Source: Paenibacillus sp. MMS18-CY102 (lineage in GTDB: Bacteria; Bacillota; Bacilli; Paenibacillales; Paenibacillaceae). From it: a DNA stretch of 64,000 nucleotides. The notes below the pieces were generated by a model that had not been told where the DNA came from, searched no databases, and saw only the letters and a program-made list of their open reading frames with translations. The position numbers and the translations under genes were made by a program. The stretch is from contig NZ_WSTC01000024.1 of assembly GCF_009789195.1 (NCBI RefSeq), forward strand, positions 28,621-92,620, in the 5' to 3' direction. Positions 1-8,301 of the stretch are shown here, in pieces (within the stretch, counting starts at the first letter, position 1; every line of letters begins with the position of its first letter).

Positions 1-264
1 GCGCAGCAGCTCCCGCTCGCGCAGGCGCTCCAATCGGGAATCGAGGCGCAGCAAATGGTCCCGATCGGCAACCAGCCCATCGAACACCGATGAATGCTGG
101 TCGACCTCTGCTTGATTAAAGCAATTAATGTACGCATGGACGCCGGTTTTCCAGCCTTCGGCGACAGGCTGCTGCGGTTGAAGCTGCAGCGATTGACGCT
201 GCTGCGGTACCCGCGGCGCGATGCCGCCGCGTTTTCCAGCCCCACGGTTCGCCGAACGCGGCAT
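1..264 (-). CDS. Hypothetical protein, N-terminal part (runs off window edge)
   Basis: An open frame runs from an ATG at 264 to the window edge without a stop (88 codons). A TAGGAG ribosome site lies about nine bases before the ATG. The first ~35 residues are rich in Arg, Gln and Pro (MPRSANRGAGKRGG, then QQ/PQQ stretches). They are followed by a more ordered segment (VHAYINCFNQAEVDQHSSVF) and a charged, probably coiled-coil segment (RLDSRLERLRERELLR) that continues outside the window. It is divergent from acnA, and the ~275 bp between them hold the acnA promoter. I do not recognise the family. Support is the ribosome site, the uninterrupted frame and the non-random composition. Confidence 0.55.
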   Translation of the reverse strand, partial: MPRSANRGAGKRGGIAPRVPQQRQSLQLQPQQPVAEGWKTGVHAYINCFNQAEVDQHSSVFDGLVADRDHLLRLDSRLERLRERELLR

Positions 265-413
265 AACGATCAACTCCTACCGTTTGCTCCATCCAAGGAT
301 GGGCTTCGAGCTTCGAGTGTGCGGCAACGTGATAAACGAAAGCAATACGCTTCATCATATGAGCGTATGCGCCCATTCATGTAATTTACACGCCGAAATG
401 ATCGTTTACGGGC

Positions 414-443
414 TTTACGTACCCCCCTCCTAAACGATATACT
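414..443 (+). promoter_or_regulatory. Likely acnA promoter
   Basis: A TTTACG -35 (414-419) and TATACT -10 (438-443) are separated by 18 bp, about 100 bp before the acnA start. The same pair of hexamers with the same spacer occurs in front of the iclR gene at 6963-6992. Inferred from sequence only. Confidence 0.45.
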
Positions 444-471
444 GTACACATAAGCTCTATTTTGAAATTGT

Positions 472-488
472 GTTTCACAGAGTGAAAC
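472..488. promoter_or_regulatory. Operator-like dyad in the acnA leader
   Basis: GTTTCAC-AGA-GTGAAAC is a perfect 7-3-7 inverted repeat in the acnA leader, roughly 30 bp downstream of the proposed -10. Aconitase genes of Bacillus are repressed by CcpC and modulated by CodY. This dyad does not obviously match the CcpC ATAA...TTAT pattern, so the binding protein is unknown. Confidence 0.4.
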
Positions 489-540
489 CGGAGCATGAAC
501 ACATTGCTTTTTTGATCCCATTAAGGAGGCGTTATTGTTT

Positions 541-3252
541 ATGGCAAAGCAAGACCAATACGGCGTCCGCTCGACGCTGGAATCCGGCGGCAAATCGTAC
601 GCTTACTACAACCTGCCTGCACTTGAGAAACAAGGGCTCGGCAACATTTCCAAACTTCCATTCTCCATCAAAGTGCTGCTCGAGGCGGCGGTTCGCCAAT
701 TCGACGGACGCGGCATCACGGCTGATCACGTTAAACAGCTCGCAACTTGGGCTGACGGGCGTTCGGAGAAAGAAATTCCGTTCATCCCTGCACGTATCGT
801 CCTTCAAGACTTCACTGGCGTTCCGGTTGTTGTTGACTTGGCAGCAATGCGCGACACGGTGAAAAAAGCAGGCGGCGATCCAAAACGGATCAACCCGCTC
901 GTGCCAGTTGACCTCGTTATTGACCACTCTGTCATGGTCGACGCTTTCGGTACGCCAGACGCACTCGAAACGAACATGAAAATCGAGTTCGAGCGTAATG
1001 CTGAACGTTACAAATTCCTTCGCTGGGCACAAACGGCTTTCGATAACTTCCGTGCGGTTCCACCAGCAACGGGTATCGTTCACCAAGTTAACCTTGAATA
1101 TCTCGCATCCGTAGCAGCTACGAAAACGGTTGACGGCGAAACTGTCGTATACCCTGACTCGCTCGTAGGCACGGACTCCCATACAACGATGATCAACGGT
1201 CTTGGCGTAGTTGGCTGGGGCGTTGGCGGCATCGAGGCGGAAGCCGGCATGCTCGGACAACCGCTGTACTTCGTAATGCCAGAAGTTATCGGCTTCAAGC
1301 TGACGGGCAGCCTGCCAGAAGGCTCGACAGCAACTGACCTTGCACTGACAGTAACGCAAATGCTTCGCAAAAAAGGCGTAGTCGGCAAATTCGTCGAGTT
1401 CTACGGTCCTGGCCTGTCCAACATCGGCCTTGCTGACCGTGCAACGGTTGCCAACATGGCACCTGAGTATGGCGCAACGATCGGTTTCTTCCCTGTCGAT
1501 GACGAGGCGCTTGCGTTCCTCCGTTCGACTGGCCGTGAAGAAGAGCAAATCAGCCTCGTGGAAGCTTACTACAAAGAGCAAGGCATGTTCCGTACGGACG
1601 ACCTGGCTGATCCCGTATTCTCCGACGTGATCGAGCTTGACATGTCGACGGTTGTTCCTTCACTCGCAGGTCCTAAGCGTCCACAGGACCGCGTAGAGCT
1701 GACGGCGATGAAAGAAGAATTCAACAGCATCATCCGCACGCCGATCGACAAAGGCGGCTACGGCCTGTCCGAAGAGAAGATCGAGCAAAAAGTAGACGTG
1801 AAGCACCCAAGCGGCGACGCTAGCGTAATGGGCACTGGCGCTGTCGTTATCGCAGCAATCACGTCTTGCACGAATACATCCAACCCGAGCGTAATGGTCG
1901 GCGCAGGCATCGTGGCGAAGAAAGCAGTCGCTCGCGGCCTGACGAAACCAGGTTACGTCAAATCGTCCCTGACGCCAGGCTCCCTGGTTGTTACGGAGTA
2001 TCTCAAAAACGCTGGCCTGATCGAGCCGCTCGAAGCAATTGGCTTCCATGTTGCAGGCTACGGCTGCGCGACTTGTATCGGCAACTCTGGCCCGCTTCCA
2101 GACGAAGTTGGCCAAGCAATTGCTGACAACGACATGACGGTAGCTGCTGTATTGTCCGGTAACCGTAACTTCGAAGGCCGCGTCCATGCACAAGTAAAAG
2201 CCAACTACCTGGCTTCGCCGCCACTGGTCGTTGCATACGCACTGGCTGGTACGGTTAACATAGACTTGGCTAACGACCCAATCGGTTACGACAACGACAA
2301 CCAACCGGTTTACCTGAAAGACATCTGGCCTACGAAAGCGGAAATCCAAGAAGCAATCAGCACGGCGATGAGCCCGCAAATTTTCCGCGACAAATATGCC
2401 AACGTCTTCACGCAAAACGAGCGTTGGAACGCAATCGACGTACCGCAAGGCGAAAGCTACGAGTGGGATGATGCTTCGACGTACATCGCGAACCCGCCGT
2501 TCTTCTCCAACCTTGGCGCTGACGTTGGCGACATCGCTGACATCAATGGCTCCAACGTGCTTGCCCTGCTCGGCGACTCCGTAACGACGGACCACATCTC
2601 GCCAGCTGGCAACATCAAAGCCGACAGCCCGGCAGGCAAATACCTGATCGAGCATGGCGTTAAACGCGAAGACTTCAACTCGTACGGCTCGCGCCGCGGC
2701 CATCACGAAGTGATGATGCGCGGAACGTTCGCTAACATCCGTATCCGGAACCAAGTGGCTCCAGGCACGGAAGGCGGCGTAACGAAATACCTGCCTACGG
2801 ACGAAGTAATGTCGATCTACGACGCTTCGATGAAATACCAAGCTGAAGGCAAAAACCTCGTCGTAATCGCAGGCAAAGAGTACGGTACGGGCAGCTCGCG
2901 TGACTGGGCAGCTAAAGGCACGTTCCTCCTCGGCGTCAAAGCGGTTATCGCTGAAAGCTTCGAGCGTATCCACCGCTCCAACCTCGTTGGCATGGGCGTT
3001 CTCCCGCTCCAATTCCAACCAGGCCAAAGCTGGTCGTCGCTCGGCATTACGGGACGCGAAACGTTCGACATCGTCGGCCTTAGCAATGACGTGCAACCAG
3101 GCCAACTGGTTACCGTTAACGCGAAGCGCGAAGACGGCTCGACGTTCGAGTTCCAAGCCATCGTCCGCCTCGACTCCCTCGTGGACGTCGACTACTACCG
3201 CAACAGCGGTATCCTGCAGACGGTACTTCGCCAAATGATCGCAAGCATGTAA
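541..3252 (+). CDS. acnA: Aconitate hydratase (aconitase A)
   Basis: A 903-residue aconitase, close to the ~909 residues of B. subtilis CitB. It interconverts citrate and isocitrate in the TCA cycle in the cytoplasm, and the family also has an RNA-binding apo form. The three [4Fe-4S] ligand cysteines are present: Cys443 in SCTNTSNP and Cys509/Cys512 in GCATCIGN. The C-terminal swivel domain includes the motif [14 protein letters not shown] chose the ATG at 541 because AAGGAGG lies 11 bases upstream. An in-frame TTG at 535 is too close to that site. It is monocistronic, with its own promoter region and a strong terminator. Codon use is strongly biased, as expected for a highly expressed gene. 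Confidence 0.97.
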   Translation: MAKQDQYGVRSTLESGGKSYAYYNLPALEKQGLGNISKLPFSIKVLLEAAVRQFDGRGITADHVKQLATWADGRSEKEIPFIPARIVLQDFTGVPVVVDLAAMRDTVKKAGGDPKRINPLVPVDLVIDHSVMVDAFGTPDALETNMKIEFERNAERYKFLRWAQTAFDNFRAVPPATGIVHQVNLEYLASVAATKTVDGETVVYPDSLVGTDSHTTMINGLGVVGWGVGGIEAEAGMLGQPLYFVMPEVIGFKLTGSLPEGSTATDLALTVTQMLRKKGVVGKFVEFYGPGLSNIGLADRATVANMAPEYGATIGFFPVDDEALAFLRSTGREEEQISLVEAYYKEQGMFRTDDLADPVFSDVIELDMSTVVPSLAGPKRPQDRVELTAMKEEFNSIIRTPIDKGGYGLSEEKIEQKVDVKHPSGDASVMGTGAVVIAAITSCTNTSNPSVMVGAGIVAKKAVARGLTKPGYVKSSLTPGSLVVTEYLKNAGLIEPLEAIGFHVAGYGCATCIGNSGPLPDEVGQAIADNDMTVAAVLSGNRNFEGRVHAQVKANYLASPPLVVAYALAGTVNIDLANDPIGYDNDNQPVYLKDIWPTKAEIQEAISTAMSPQIFRDKYANVFTQNERWNAIDVPQGESYEWDDASTYIANPPFFSNLGADVGDIADINGSNVLALLGDSVTTDHISPAGNIKADSPAGKYLIEHGVKREDFNSYGSRRGHHEVMMRGTFANIRIRNQVAPGTEGGVTKYLPTDEVMSIYDASMKYQAEGKNLVVIAGKEYGTGSSRDWAAKGTFLLGVKAVIAESFERIHRSNLVGMGVLPLQFQPGQSWSSLGITGRETFDIVGLSNDVQPGQLVTVNAKREDGSTFEFQAIVRLDSLVDVDYYRNSGILQTVLRQMIASM

Positions 3253-3263
3253 TAGGATGACAA

Positions 3264-3305
3264 ACAGCCCCATCGACCGTTAGGTTGATGGGGCTGTTTT
3301 TTTAT
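3264..3305 (+). terminator. acnA terminator
   Basis: A strong stem (ACAGCCCCATCGACC paired with GGTTGATGGGGCTGT) is followed by a run of T, directly after the acnA stop codon. A rho-independent terminator. Confidence 0.9.
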
Positions 3306-3399
3306 TTTGAAACTTCTGGCGTTCCGGACGATCCGAAAAACTGAAACTCCGACGCTCCGAAGCTCCGGCGAGTTCCCTCCCATCTGCCGCTGCCACTTC

Positions 3400-3582
3400 T
3401 AACGGACCCCCGAGCCGTTATACGACCTGAATTCGGCCTTTTGAAATTCTAACGGACTCAGGAGATCTTATTTGCCGATAAATGCCCTGCAAACACAGCA
3501 AAAACAACAAATAACGTCACTGGAGTCCGTTACAGGTAAAACACTGTGATTTCGCATCATTTAACGGCATTACGGTCCGTTA
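3400..3582. repeat. Four-palindrome intergenic repeat, family A, copy 1
   Basis: Four 21-bp units of the form TAACGG(AC)-N-CCGTTA start at 3400, 3450, 3512 and 3562, giving spacings of exactly 50, 62 and 50. The first two units keep TAACGGAC at their left end. The last two keep GTCCGTTA at their right end, so the element is mirror-symmetric. Between the units are AT-rich spacers nearly identical to those of copy 2 (5780-5962). There is no coding capacity. See findings. Confidence 0.85.
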
Positions 3583-3818
3583 GAGCGTGGAGGAACAAGC
3601 TGCCGATTGTCCACAATGCGCGCGCGGTAGAAGGATTACCTTCTATCTCGTTACCGATACGTTCCTGCTCGGCTTCAAGCCGATTACCGCTGTGAGCTTC
3701 GCATGCACTGACCGCTCCAATCTCAAGTAGGGGTAAGCTGCCCATTGCACAGCATTGCTGCGGAATGCGTATTTTTTGCGGCCTAGGGGCCGCAGCTTCC
3801 ACGGGTTATCGGCATTTT
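3583..3818. other. Intergenic stretch, no gene seen
   Basis: Between repeat copy 1 and the 3' end of lysR. A GC-rich hairpin (TGCGGCC-TAG-GGGCCGCA, near 3778-3796) lies next to a T run, but the run is on the wrong side for a terminator in either direction. Nothing else could be supported. Confidence 0.4.
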
Positions 3819-4700
3819 TTACTCCGGTTCATTCCCCTTCAGGATTTCGATAAATTGCCTCAACGCATGTGATTTCCACTTCTTTGGGTGCATGGCCAGC
3901 AGCAGCTCCAAGCAAAGCTCTGGCTGCTGTAACGGCAACTCCGCCAGCTCGCCACGGCTAATTTCCTCCTGCACCGCCATGCGGGGCAATATCGCAATGC
4001 CCGAACCCGCTTTGACGCATCGCTTGATCGCTTCCGGATTGCCCAGCTCCAGCCCGATATGATAGGAAATCCCCTGCGACCGCAGCAGCTTTTCCAGCAT
4101 AATCCGATAGTTGCAACTCTCCTCCGTCATCATCCATTCCGCGCCTTCCAAATGCGTAAGTTCCAAGTCCTGCACCGCCAATAATGTATGGTCCGGACGG
4201 GCTATGATGACGAGTGGCTCCTTGCGAATGGTTATCCATTCTAACGCTGCATCCACCGGCCTATGATCCAGCAGCAGGCCAATGTCGATCTCGCCTTCCC
4301 GCAGCTTGTTCAGAATAGACGGCTCCCGGTCCGGTTGCAGCCGAATAGACAACTCTGGCTGTGTCTCCCGAATGCGTTGGACGAACGGCGGAAGATAGTA
4401 CGAAGCCAACGAGTCAATCGTCCCGATTGCAAGTGTCCCGCCGCCCTGCTTGGCTAGCTTCTCTTGTGACTCTTGGTACAAATCGAGCATCTGAACCGCA
4501 ATTCTGAGCAGTTCTTCTCCTGCTGGCGTCAGTCGCAAGCCTCTGCCGTACCTTTCAAACAACTGGACATCGTACGCTTTCTCCAGCTTCTGAATTTGCG
4601 TCGTCACACTGGACTGTGCATAACCAAGAGCTTCTGCCGCACGCGTAATGCTTTGGCGGACGGCGACCTCTCGAAAGGTTTGAAAATAAGTCAGCTCCAT
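3819..4700 (-). CDS. LysR-family transcriptional regulator
   Basis: A 293-residue LysR-type regulator of standard length. Residues 1-60 form the winged helix-turn-helix (SITRAAEALGYAQSSVTTQIQKLE). The rest is the co-inducer-binding domain (about 88-290). The ATG is preceded by GGAGAGA in good position. It is divergent from the dapA-like gene at 4812, and the 111-bp gap holds a perfect dyad of LysR (T-N11-A) type. The usual arrangement suggests that it controls dapA and itself. The inducer is unknown; a lysine-pathway or related metabolite would fit the target, but that is inference. Confidence 0.9.
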   Translation of the reverse strand: MELTYFQTFREVAVRQSITRAAEALGYAQSSVTTQIQKLEKAYDVQLFERYGRGLRLTPAGEELLRIAVQMLDLYQESQEKLAKQGGGTLAIGTIDSLASYYLPPFVQRIRETQPELSIRLQPDREPSILNKLREGEIDIGLLLDHRPVDAALEWITIRKEPLVIIARPDHTLLAVQDLELTHLEGAEWMMTEESCNYRIMLEKLLRSQGISYHIGLELGNPEAIKRCVKAGSGIAILPRMAVQEEISRGELAELPLQQPELCLELLLAMHPKKWKSHALRQFIEILKGNEPE

Positions 4701-4720
4701 ATCGTCTCTCCATCAAAATT

Positions 4721-4739
4721 ATTGATATCCACTATCAAT
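4721..4739. promoter_or_regulatory. LysR-type operator between lysR and dapA
   Basis: ATTGATA-TCCAC-TATCAAT is a perfect 7-5-7 dyad containing a T-N11-A core, midway between the divergent lysR and dapA genes. This is the classic position of a LysR recognition site. Confidence 0.7.
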
Positions 4740-4811
4740 TATTATAGATAACACCGATACATTATTCCATGCTAAAGTAAAGCCATTCCACATTAGGGGA
4801 GGCTGTTACGA

Positions 4812-5690
4812 ATGTTAAAAGAACAAGAGCTGCGCGGGATCTACGTACCTATTGTTACTCCTTTTCTCCCGAGCGGAGAGCTCGATCTTGCATCCTATCA
4901 CCGGCATCTGGGCGGATTGCTGCACCATGATATTCAAGGCCTTGTTCTGAACGGCACGACCGGCGAATCGCCAACAGTCGCATGGGAAGAGGTGTCCCAC
5001 CTGATGCAGGCAACCTCGTTACGCATGCAACAGCATCAGAAGCATATTCCAGTGGTCATTGGAACAGGAACAAACAATACTGCCTCATCCGTCAAAAGGG
5101 CCGCACAAGCTGGCGAACTCGGTGCCGATGCTGTCCTCGTCGTCGTGCCTTATTACAGTCGGCCTTCAATGGAGGGCATCATCGCGCATTACCGTGCGGT
5201 CGCACAAACCGGGGTTCCTGTTATCGCATATGAGATTCCTTCCCGTACTGGCGTACGGCTTGACGTTCACACGATGCGAACCATTCTTGATATCGATGGC
5301 GTAATCGGCCTCAAAGACAGCTCCGGCGGCATCGATCTCGTCTCAGCATTAACGGCAAGCAAGGATTGCAAGCCGATCATGTGCGGAGAGGACCAATACT
5401 TCCACGCGATGCTATGCGAAGGGGCAAGCGGCGGCATGCTGGCTTCAGCCAATGCCAGTACGGACGCCTTCGTACAAGTTTACCGCCTTGCCGCCGAAGG
5501 GCGGATCCATGAGGCCCAAGCCGCATTTGGCCAACTGCTGCCGCTCATCCATTTGCTATTCCAAGAATCCAATCCAGCACCGCTAAAATGGCTGCTAGCC
5601 CAAAAAGGCATTATCTCCTCCGATACGCTCCGGCTCCCGATGATGCCGATCTCCAGCACGCTTCAGTCCGAGATGGCCGCGCTGCTCTAA
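4812..5690 (+). CDS. dapA: 4-hydroxy-tetrahydrodipicolinate synthase family protein
   Basis: A 292-residue DapA/NanA-superfamily aldolase (TIM barrel). Residues expected for dihydrodipicolinate synthase are all visible: Thr49-Thr50 in NGTTGES, Tyr140 in AYEIPSRTG, Arg145 (the carboxylate-binding arginine typical of DapA) and Schiff-base Lys168 in GLKDSSG. The predicted reaction condenses pyruvate with aspartate semialdehyde on the route to lysine and meso-diaminopimelate. The start has AGGGGAGG nine bases upstream. It is a single gene under a divergent LysR regulator, not in a lysine operon, so it may be an additional regulated copy. A related keto-acid aldolase is possible, but Arg145 favours DapA. 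Confidence 0.85.
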   Translation: MLKEQELRGIYVPIVTPFLPSGELDLASYHRHLGGLLHHDIQGLVLNGTTGESPTVAWEEVSHLMQATSLRMQQHQKHIPVVIGTGTNNTASSVKRAAQAGELGADAVLVVVPYYSRPSMEGIIAHYRAVAQTGVPVIAYEIPSRTGVRLDVHTMRTILDIDGVIGLKDSSGGIDLVSALTASKDCKPIMCGEDQYFHAMLCEGASGGMLASANASTDAFVQVYRLAAEGRIHEAQAAFGQLLPLIHLLFQESNPAPLKWLLAQKGIISSDTLRLPMMPISSTLQSEMAALL

Positions 5691-5779
5691 GGCAGCTGTA
5701 GGGCTGCTCTAGGGTAGCCCAGCCTCCTAGTTGCTCCAGTATGCCCCATATCCGACGAATCTCTACGCCTTACACTCTG

Positions 5780-5962
5780 TAACGGACTCAAGAGCCGTTA
5801 TTCGGCCTGAATTCAGCCTTTTGAAATTCTAACGGACTCAGGAGACCTTATTTGGCTATAAATGCCCGGCAAACACAGCAAAAACAACAAATAACGTCAC
5901 TGGAGTCCGTTACAGGCACAACTTGCTTATTTCGCATCACATAACGGTCATACGGTCCGTTA
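5780..5962. repeat. Four-palindrome intergenic repeat, family A, copy 2
   Basis: 21-bp units start at 5780, 5830, 5892 and 5942 (spacings 50, 62, 50), with the same polarity reversal as copy 1 and nearly identical spacers (for example the shared GCCTTTTGAAATTC and AACACAGCAAAAACAACAAA segments). It lies just after dapA, so copies 1 and 2 bracket lysR-dapA. Confidence 0.85.
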
Positions 5963-6052
5963 GAGCGGATACGCAAGTTCAAACGGTACCATCGGCAATC
6001 GCCTCGCCTCCTCCCTCCTTAGACTCAACCTCAAGCCGCTTTGCAGCCACGC

Positions 6053-6092
6053 AAAAAAAACGCCTCGCCGGCCCACTGGCCGAGCGAGACGT
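6053..6092 (-). terminator. iclR terminator
   Basis: Read on the minus strand, a stem (CGTCTCGCTCGGCC with GGCCGGCGAGGCG, including G-U pairs) is followed by seven T. It lies 46 bp past the regulator's stop. Confidence 0.8.
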
Positions 6093-6138
6093 TTCCCTAT
6101 AGCATGAGCGTGTCCCATCCCGTCATCCCACGCCATCA

Positions 6139-6891
6139 TTATCGCGCCATCGTTCCCATCCGGGCAGCTGCCTCAATGACCGTCGGCGCGATTTCTCTCA
6201 TCAATTCCAGCGTCAGTCTGCTTGATGGCCCAGATACGGACAAGGCAGCGGCTAACCGGCCATGGCGGTCAAAAATCGGCGCAGATACTGCCGCTGCACC
6301 CGGTTCCCGTTCCTCCATGCTTGTGGCATAGCCGTGATGGCGAATTTCATTCATTTGGCATTCAAACATATGCTTGTTGACGACAGCTGGCTGAATTGAT
6401 TCCAGCTCTCCCCATATTTCTGCTTGCGTCGCTTCGTCCGCGAATGCGATGAGCACTTTGCTGGATGCGCCAACGTATAGCGGCAGCCGGGCGCCCACCG
6501 TTGCGACCCGCCGAACCGCCTGGTTGCTCTGAACAGCTTGAATCCGAATCCGTTCCCCTCCGTCGCGTACATACAAGCTCACGGTCTCGCCGAGCACGTT
6601 ACGCAGCCGCTCCATCTCTGGTAGCCAGATCACTGCCGGATCATCCGAAGAGGTCAGATGCGCAGATAGCTCCCATACGCGAAACCCGAGCCGATACCGC
6701 TCCGTCGCAGGGTCCCGCTCTACGAATCCACGATCCTCCAGCGTCGACAGCATGCGGTGTACGGTGCTTTTATGCAACCCGACCCGGTCGGCGATTTCCG
6801 TCATTCCGAAATCCGTTCCTGCTGTAAAGCACTGCAATATATCAAGTGCGCGCTCCACAGCGCGTACAGTCGATTTGCCTTCCTCTGCCAC
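6139..6891 (-). CDS. IclR-family transcriptional regulator
   Basis: A 250-residue IclR regulator. The N-terminal winged HTH (about 5-65) includes RALDILQCF and MTEIADRVGLHKSTVHRML. The C-terminal effector domain spans about 80-245 (ATSMEEREPGAAAVSAPIFD). I prefer the GTG at 6891, preceded by AAAAGGGAG, over the longer GTG start at 6942. The longer start would place a promoter-proximal dyad (6934-6950) inside the coding region. Nearby targets are not obvious: the next gene (7127, plus strand) is an alpha/beta hydrolase transcribed divergently. The dyad suggests autoregulation. Confidence 0.88.
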   Translation of the reverse strand: MAEEGKSTVRAVERALDILQCFTAGTDFGMTEIADRVGLHKSTVHRMLSTLEDRGFVERDPATERYRLGFRVWELSAHLTSSDDPAVIWLPEMERLRNVLGETVSLYVRDGGERIRIQAVQSNQAVRRVATVGARLPLYVGASSKVLIAFADEATQAEIWGELESIQPAVVNKHMFECQMNEIRHHGYATSMEEREPGAAAVSAPIFDRHGRLAAALSVSGPSSRLTLELMREIAPTVIEAAARMGTMAR

Positions 6892-6933
6892 CTCGCACCC
6901 ACTCCCTTTTCCACCGATTGGCTGAAGATTGTT

Positions 6934-6950
6934 GTTTCGCACAATGAAAC
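6934..6950. promoter_or_regulatory. Operator-like dyad upstream of iclR-family gene
   Basis: GTTTC-GCACAAT-GAAAC is a 5-7-5 dyad that resembles IclR-family operators. It is centred about 20 bp downstream of the proposed -10 of the regulator gene. Confidence 0.45.
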
Positions 6951-6962
6951 CTTATTGCACTA

Positions 6963-6992
6963 AGTATAACGTAAGATTACAGCCAGCGTAAA
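6963..6992 (-). promoter_or_regulatory. Likely promoter of the iclR-family gene
   Basis: On the minus strand, TTTACG and TATACT are separated by 18 bp, ending 72 bp before the preferred GTG start. The same hexamers and spacing occur before acnA. Confidence 0.45.
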
Positions 6993-7126
6993 GAACTTGG
7001 CCCTATTTTACAGCTATATTACAAACCGATAACAAGTCGTCGACATCGATTGACACACTGATACGAGGGACATACGATGGTAGTACCAAACTACTAAAGC
7101 GCTTCCATAGAGAGGGGATGTTCCGG

Positions 7127-8224
7127 ATGAGCAGCACCATTATTACGACATCATTGCCAGTCCCAAATCCGTTGGTTCCCGCCGTCCGTCCCGTTCCGCA
7201 GCACCACTCGCGTACGAGGCACGGGCGCCGCAAGCACGCCATGTTCGCTACGCTAACTTCCATCGTGTCGTTATGCGTACTTGCGGTCGTCGCTTTCCAC
7301 GGGTATATCGCTTGGATGCTAGCCCATCCATACGTCGCCCCTCTCTATTCGAATCCAACGGAGGCTGTCGGTCTCCCTTATGAGAATGTAAACTTCCCAA
7401 GCCATAGCAACCGTACAACCGTCGGCGGCTGGTTCATTCCATCCGGTGCGGACGGCGATTCCTCAAGCGCAGTGGCGCAGACGGCTGCTGCTGCAGCTGA
7501 GCCTGCTGTCGAGTCGGGACGGACCGTTATTTTCAGCCACGGCTACGGGGCCAATCGCGAAGAAACATGGGTTCCCATGTATGACTTAGCAACCTTGCTC
7601 CACCGTTTGAACTACAACGTGTTCATGTTCGACTACGGATATGCGTCTACGGATTACAAAGCGCCAGCAACTGGCGGCTATGAGGAATCCCAACAGCTGC
7701 TCGCCGCTGTCGATTATGTCAAATCCCGCGGTGCCGACGAAATCGTCGTCTGGGGCTTCTCGATGGGTGCAGGCACGGCCCTTCAGGCAGGATTGCAAAC
7801 GGATAAAATCGACGCAATGATTCTCGACAGCCTGTTCCTTCCAAGCCCAGACACGCTGTTCCATAACGTAAAACAAATCTTGCCATTGCCCAAATATCCG
7901 TCGTTGCCGCTCATCGAGCTGATGCTGCCTGCTTTCACCGGCACATCGCTCAGCGGCATTCCAGCGAAGCAGGTGCTCACGAAGGATTATCCGATTCCGC
8001 TGTTTATCATGCACGGCACGAAGGATTCCAAAGCTCCCTATGAGATTGCCGAGCATATCGCTGCTAAGCAAACGAACCCGCTATCCCGCGAATGGATCGT
8101 AGAGGGCGGCAAGCACGAGTTGCTGTTCCAAGTCCATGCGAAGGAATACATCCAACGGGCGGCCCTATTCCTAGGCCAAGTGCATCAGCAGCATGTCGAT
8201 GATGCGAGTTCAATTGTCCTCTAG
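7127..8224 (+). CDS. Membrane-anchored alpha/beta hydrolase
   Basis: A 365-residue alpha/beta-hydrolase-fold protein. After a basic N-terminal tail (RTRHGRRKH) comes one membrane segment (about 40-65, TSIVSLCVLAVVAFHGYIAW), so the catalytic domain is probably outside the membrane. The triad is visible: nucleophile Ser212 in GFSMGAG, an acid in HGTKDSK and the histidine in GGKHELL. The oxyanion-side HGYGANRE motif is also present. A short Ala-rich insert sits before the core (AVAQTAAAAAEPA). It is related to the YqkD/FrsA-like hydrolases, substrate unknown. The ATG at 7127 has GAGAGGGG at good spacing; the ATG at 7118 overlaps that site. Confidence 0.85.
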   Translation: MSSTIITTSLPVPNPLVPAVRPVPQHHSRTRHGRRKHAMFATLTSIVSLCVLAVVAFHGYIAWMLAHPYVAPLYSNPTEAVGLPYENVNFPSHSNRTTVGGWFIPSGADGDSSSAVAQTAAAAAEPAVESGRTVIFSHGYGANREETWVPMYDLATLLHRLNYNVFMFDYGYASTDYKAPATGGYEESQQLLAAVDYVKSRGADEIVVWGFSMGAGTALQAGLQTDKIDAMILDSLFLPSPDTLFHNVKQILPLPKYPSLPLIELMLPAFTGTSLSGIPAKQVLTKDYPIPLFIMHGTKDSKAPYEIAEHIAAKQTNPLSREWIVEGGKHELLFQVHAKEYIQRAALFLGQVHQQHVDDASSIVL

Positions 8225-8301
8225 TCCCAAAAGCACGACATAGCGCCGCGTTCTTATGAATACATCTTAAGAGATGTTCATTGAACGAGGAGGCTGATGT
8301 C

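Noticed and set aside
1660..3273. Long open frames on the minus strand of acnA (up to 537 codons)
   Set aside because: They are antisense shadows produced by the strong codon bias of a highly expressed GC-rich gene. No ribosome site and no recognisable protein.
3400..3582. Family A palindromes as ordinary intrinsic terminators
   Set aside because: acnA and sodA already have their own terminators upstream, the units have no T runs, and the fixed four-unit geometry is not explained by termination.
3778..3796. GC-rich hairpin as lysR terminator
   Set aside because: The T run is upstream of the stem in the plus direction and becomes an A run downstream in the minus direction, so it fits a terminator in neither.
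3557..3802. 81-codon minus-strand frame between the repeat and lysR
   Set aside because: It overlaps the family A repeat, has no ribosome site and no protein-like composition.
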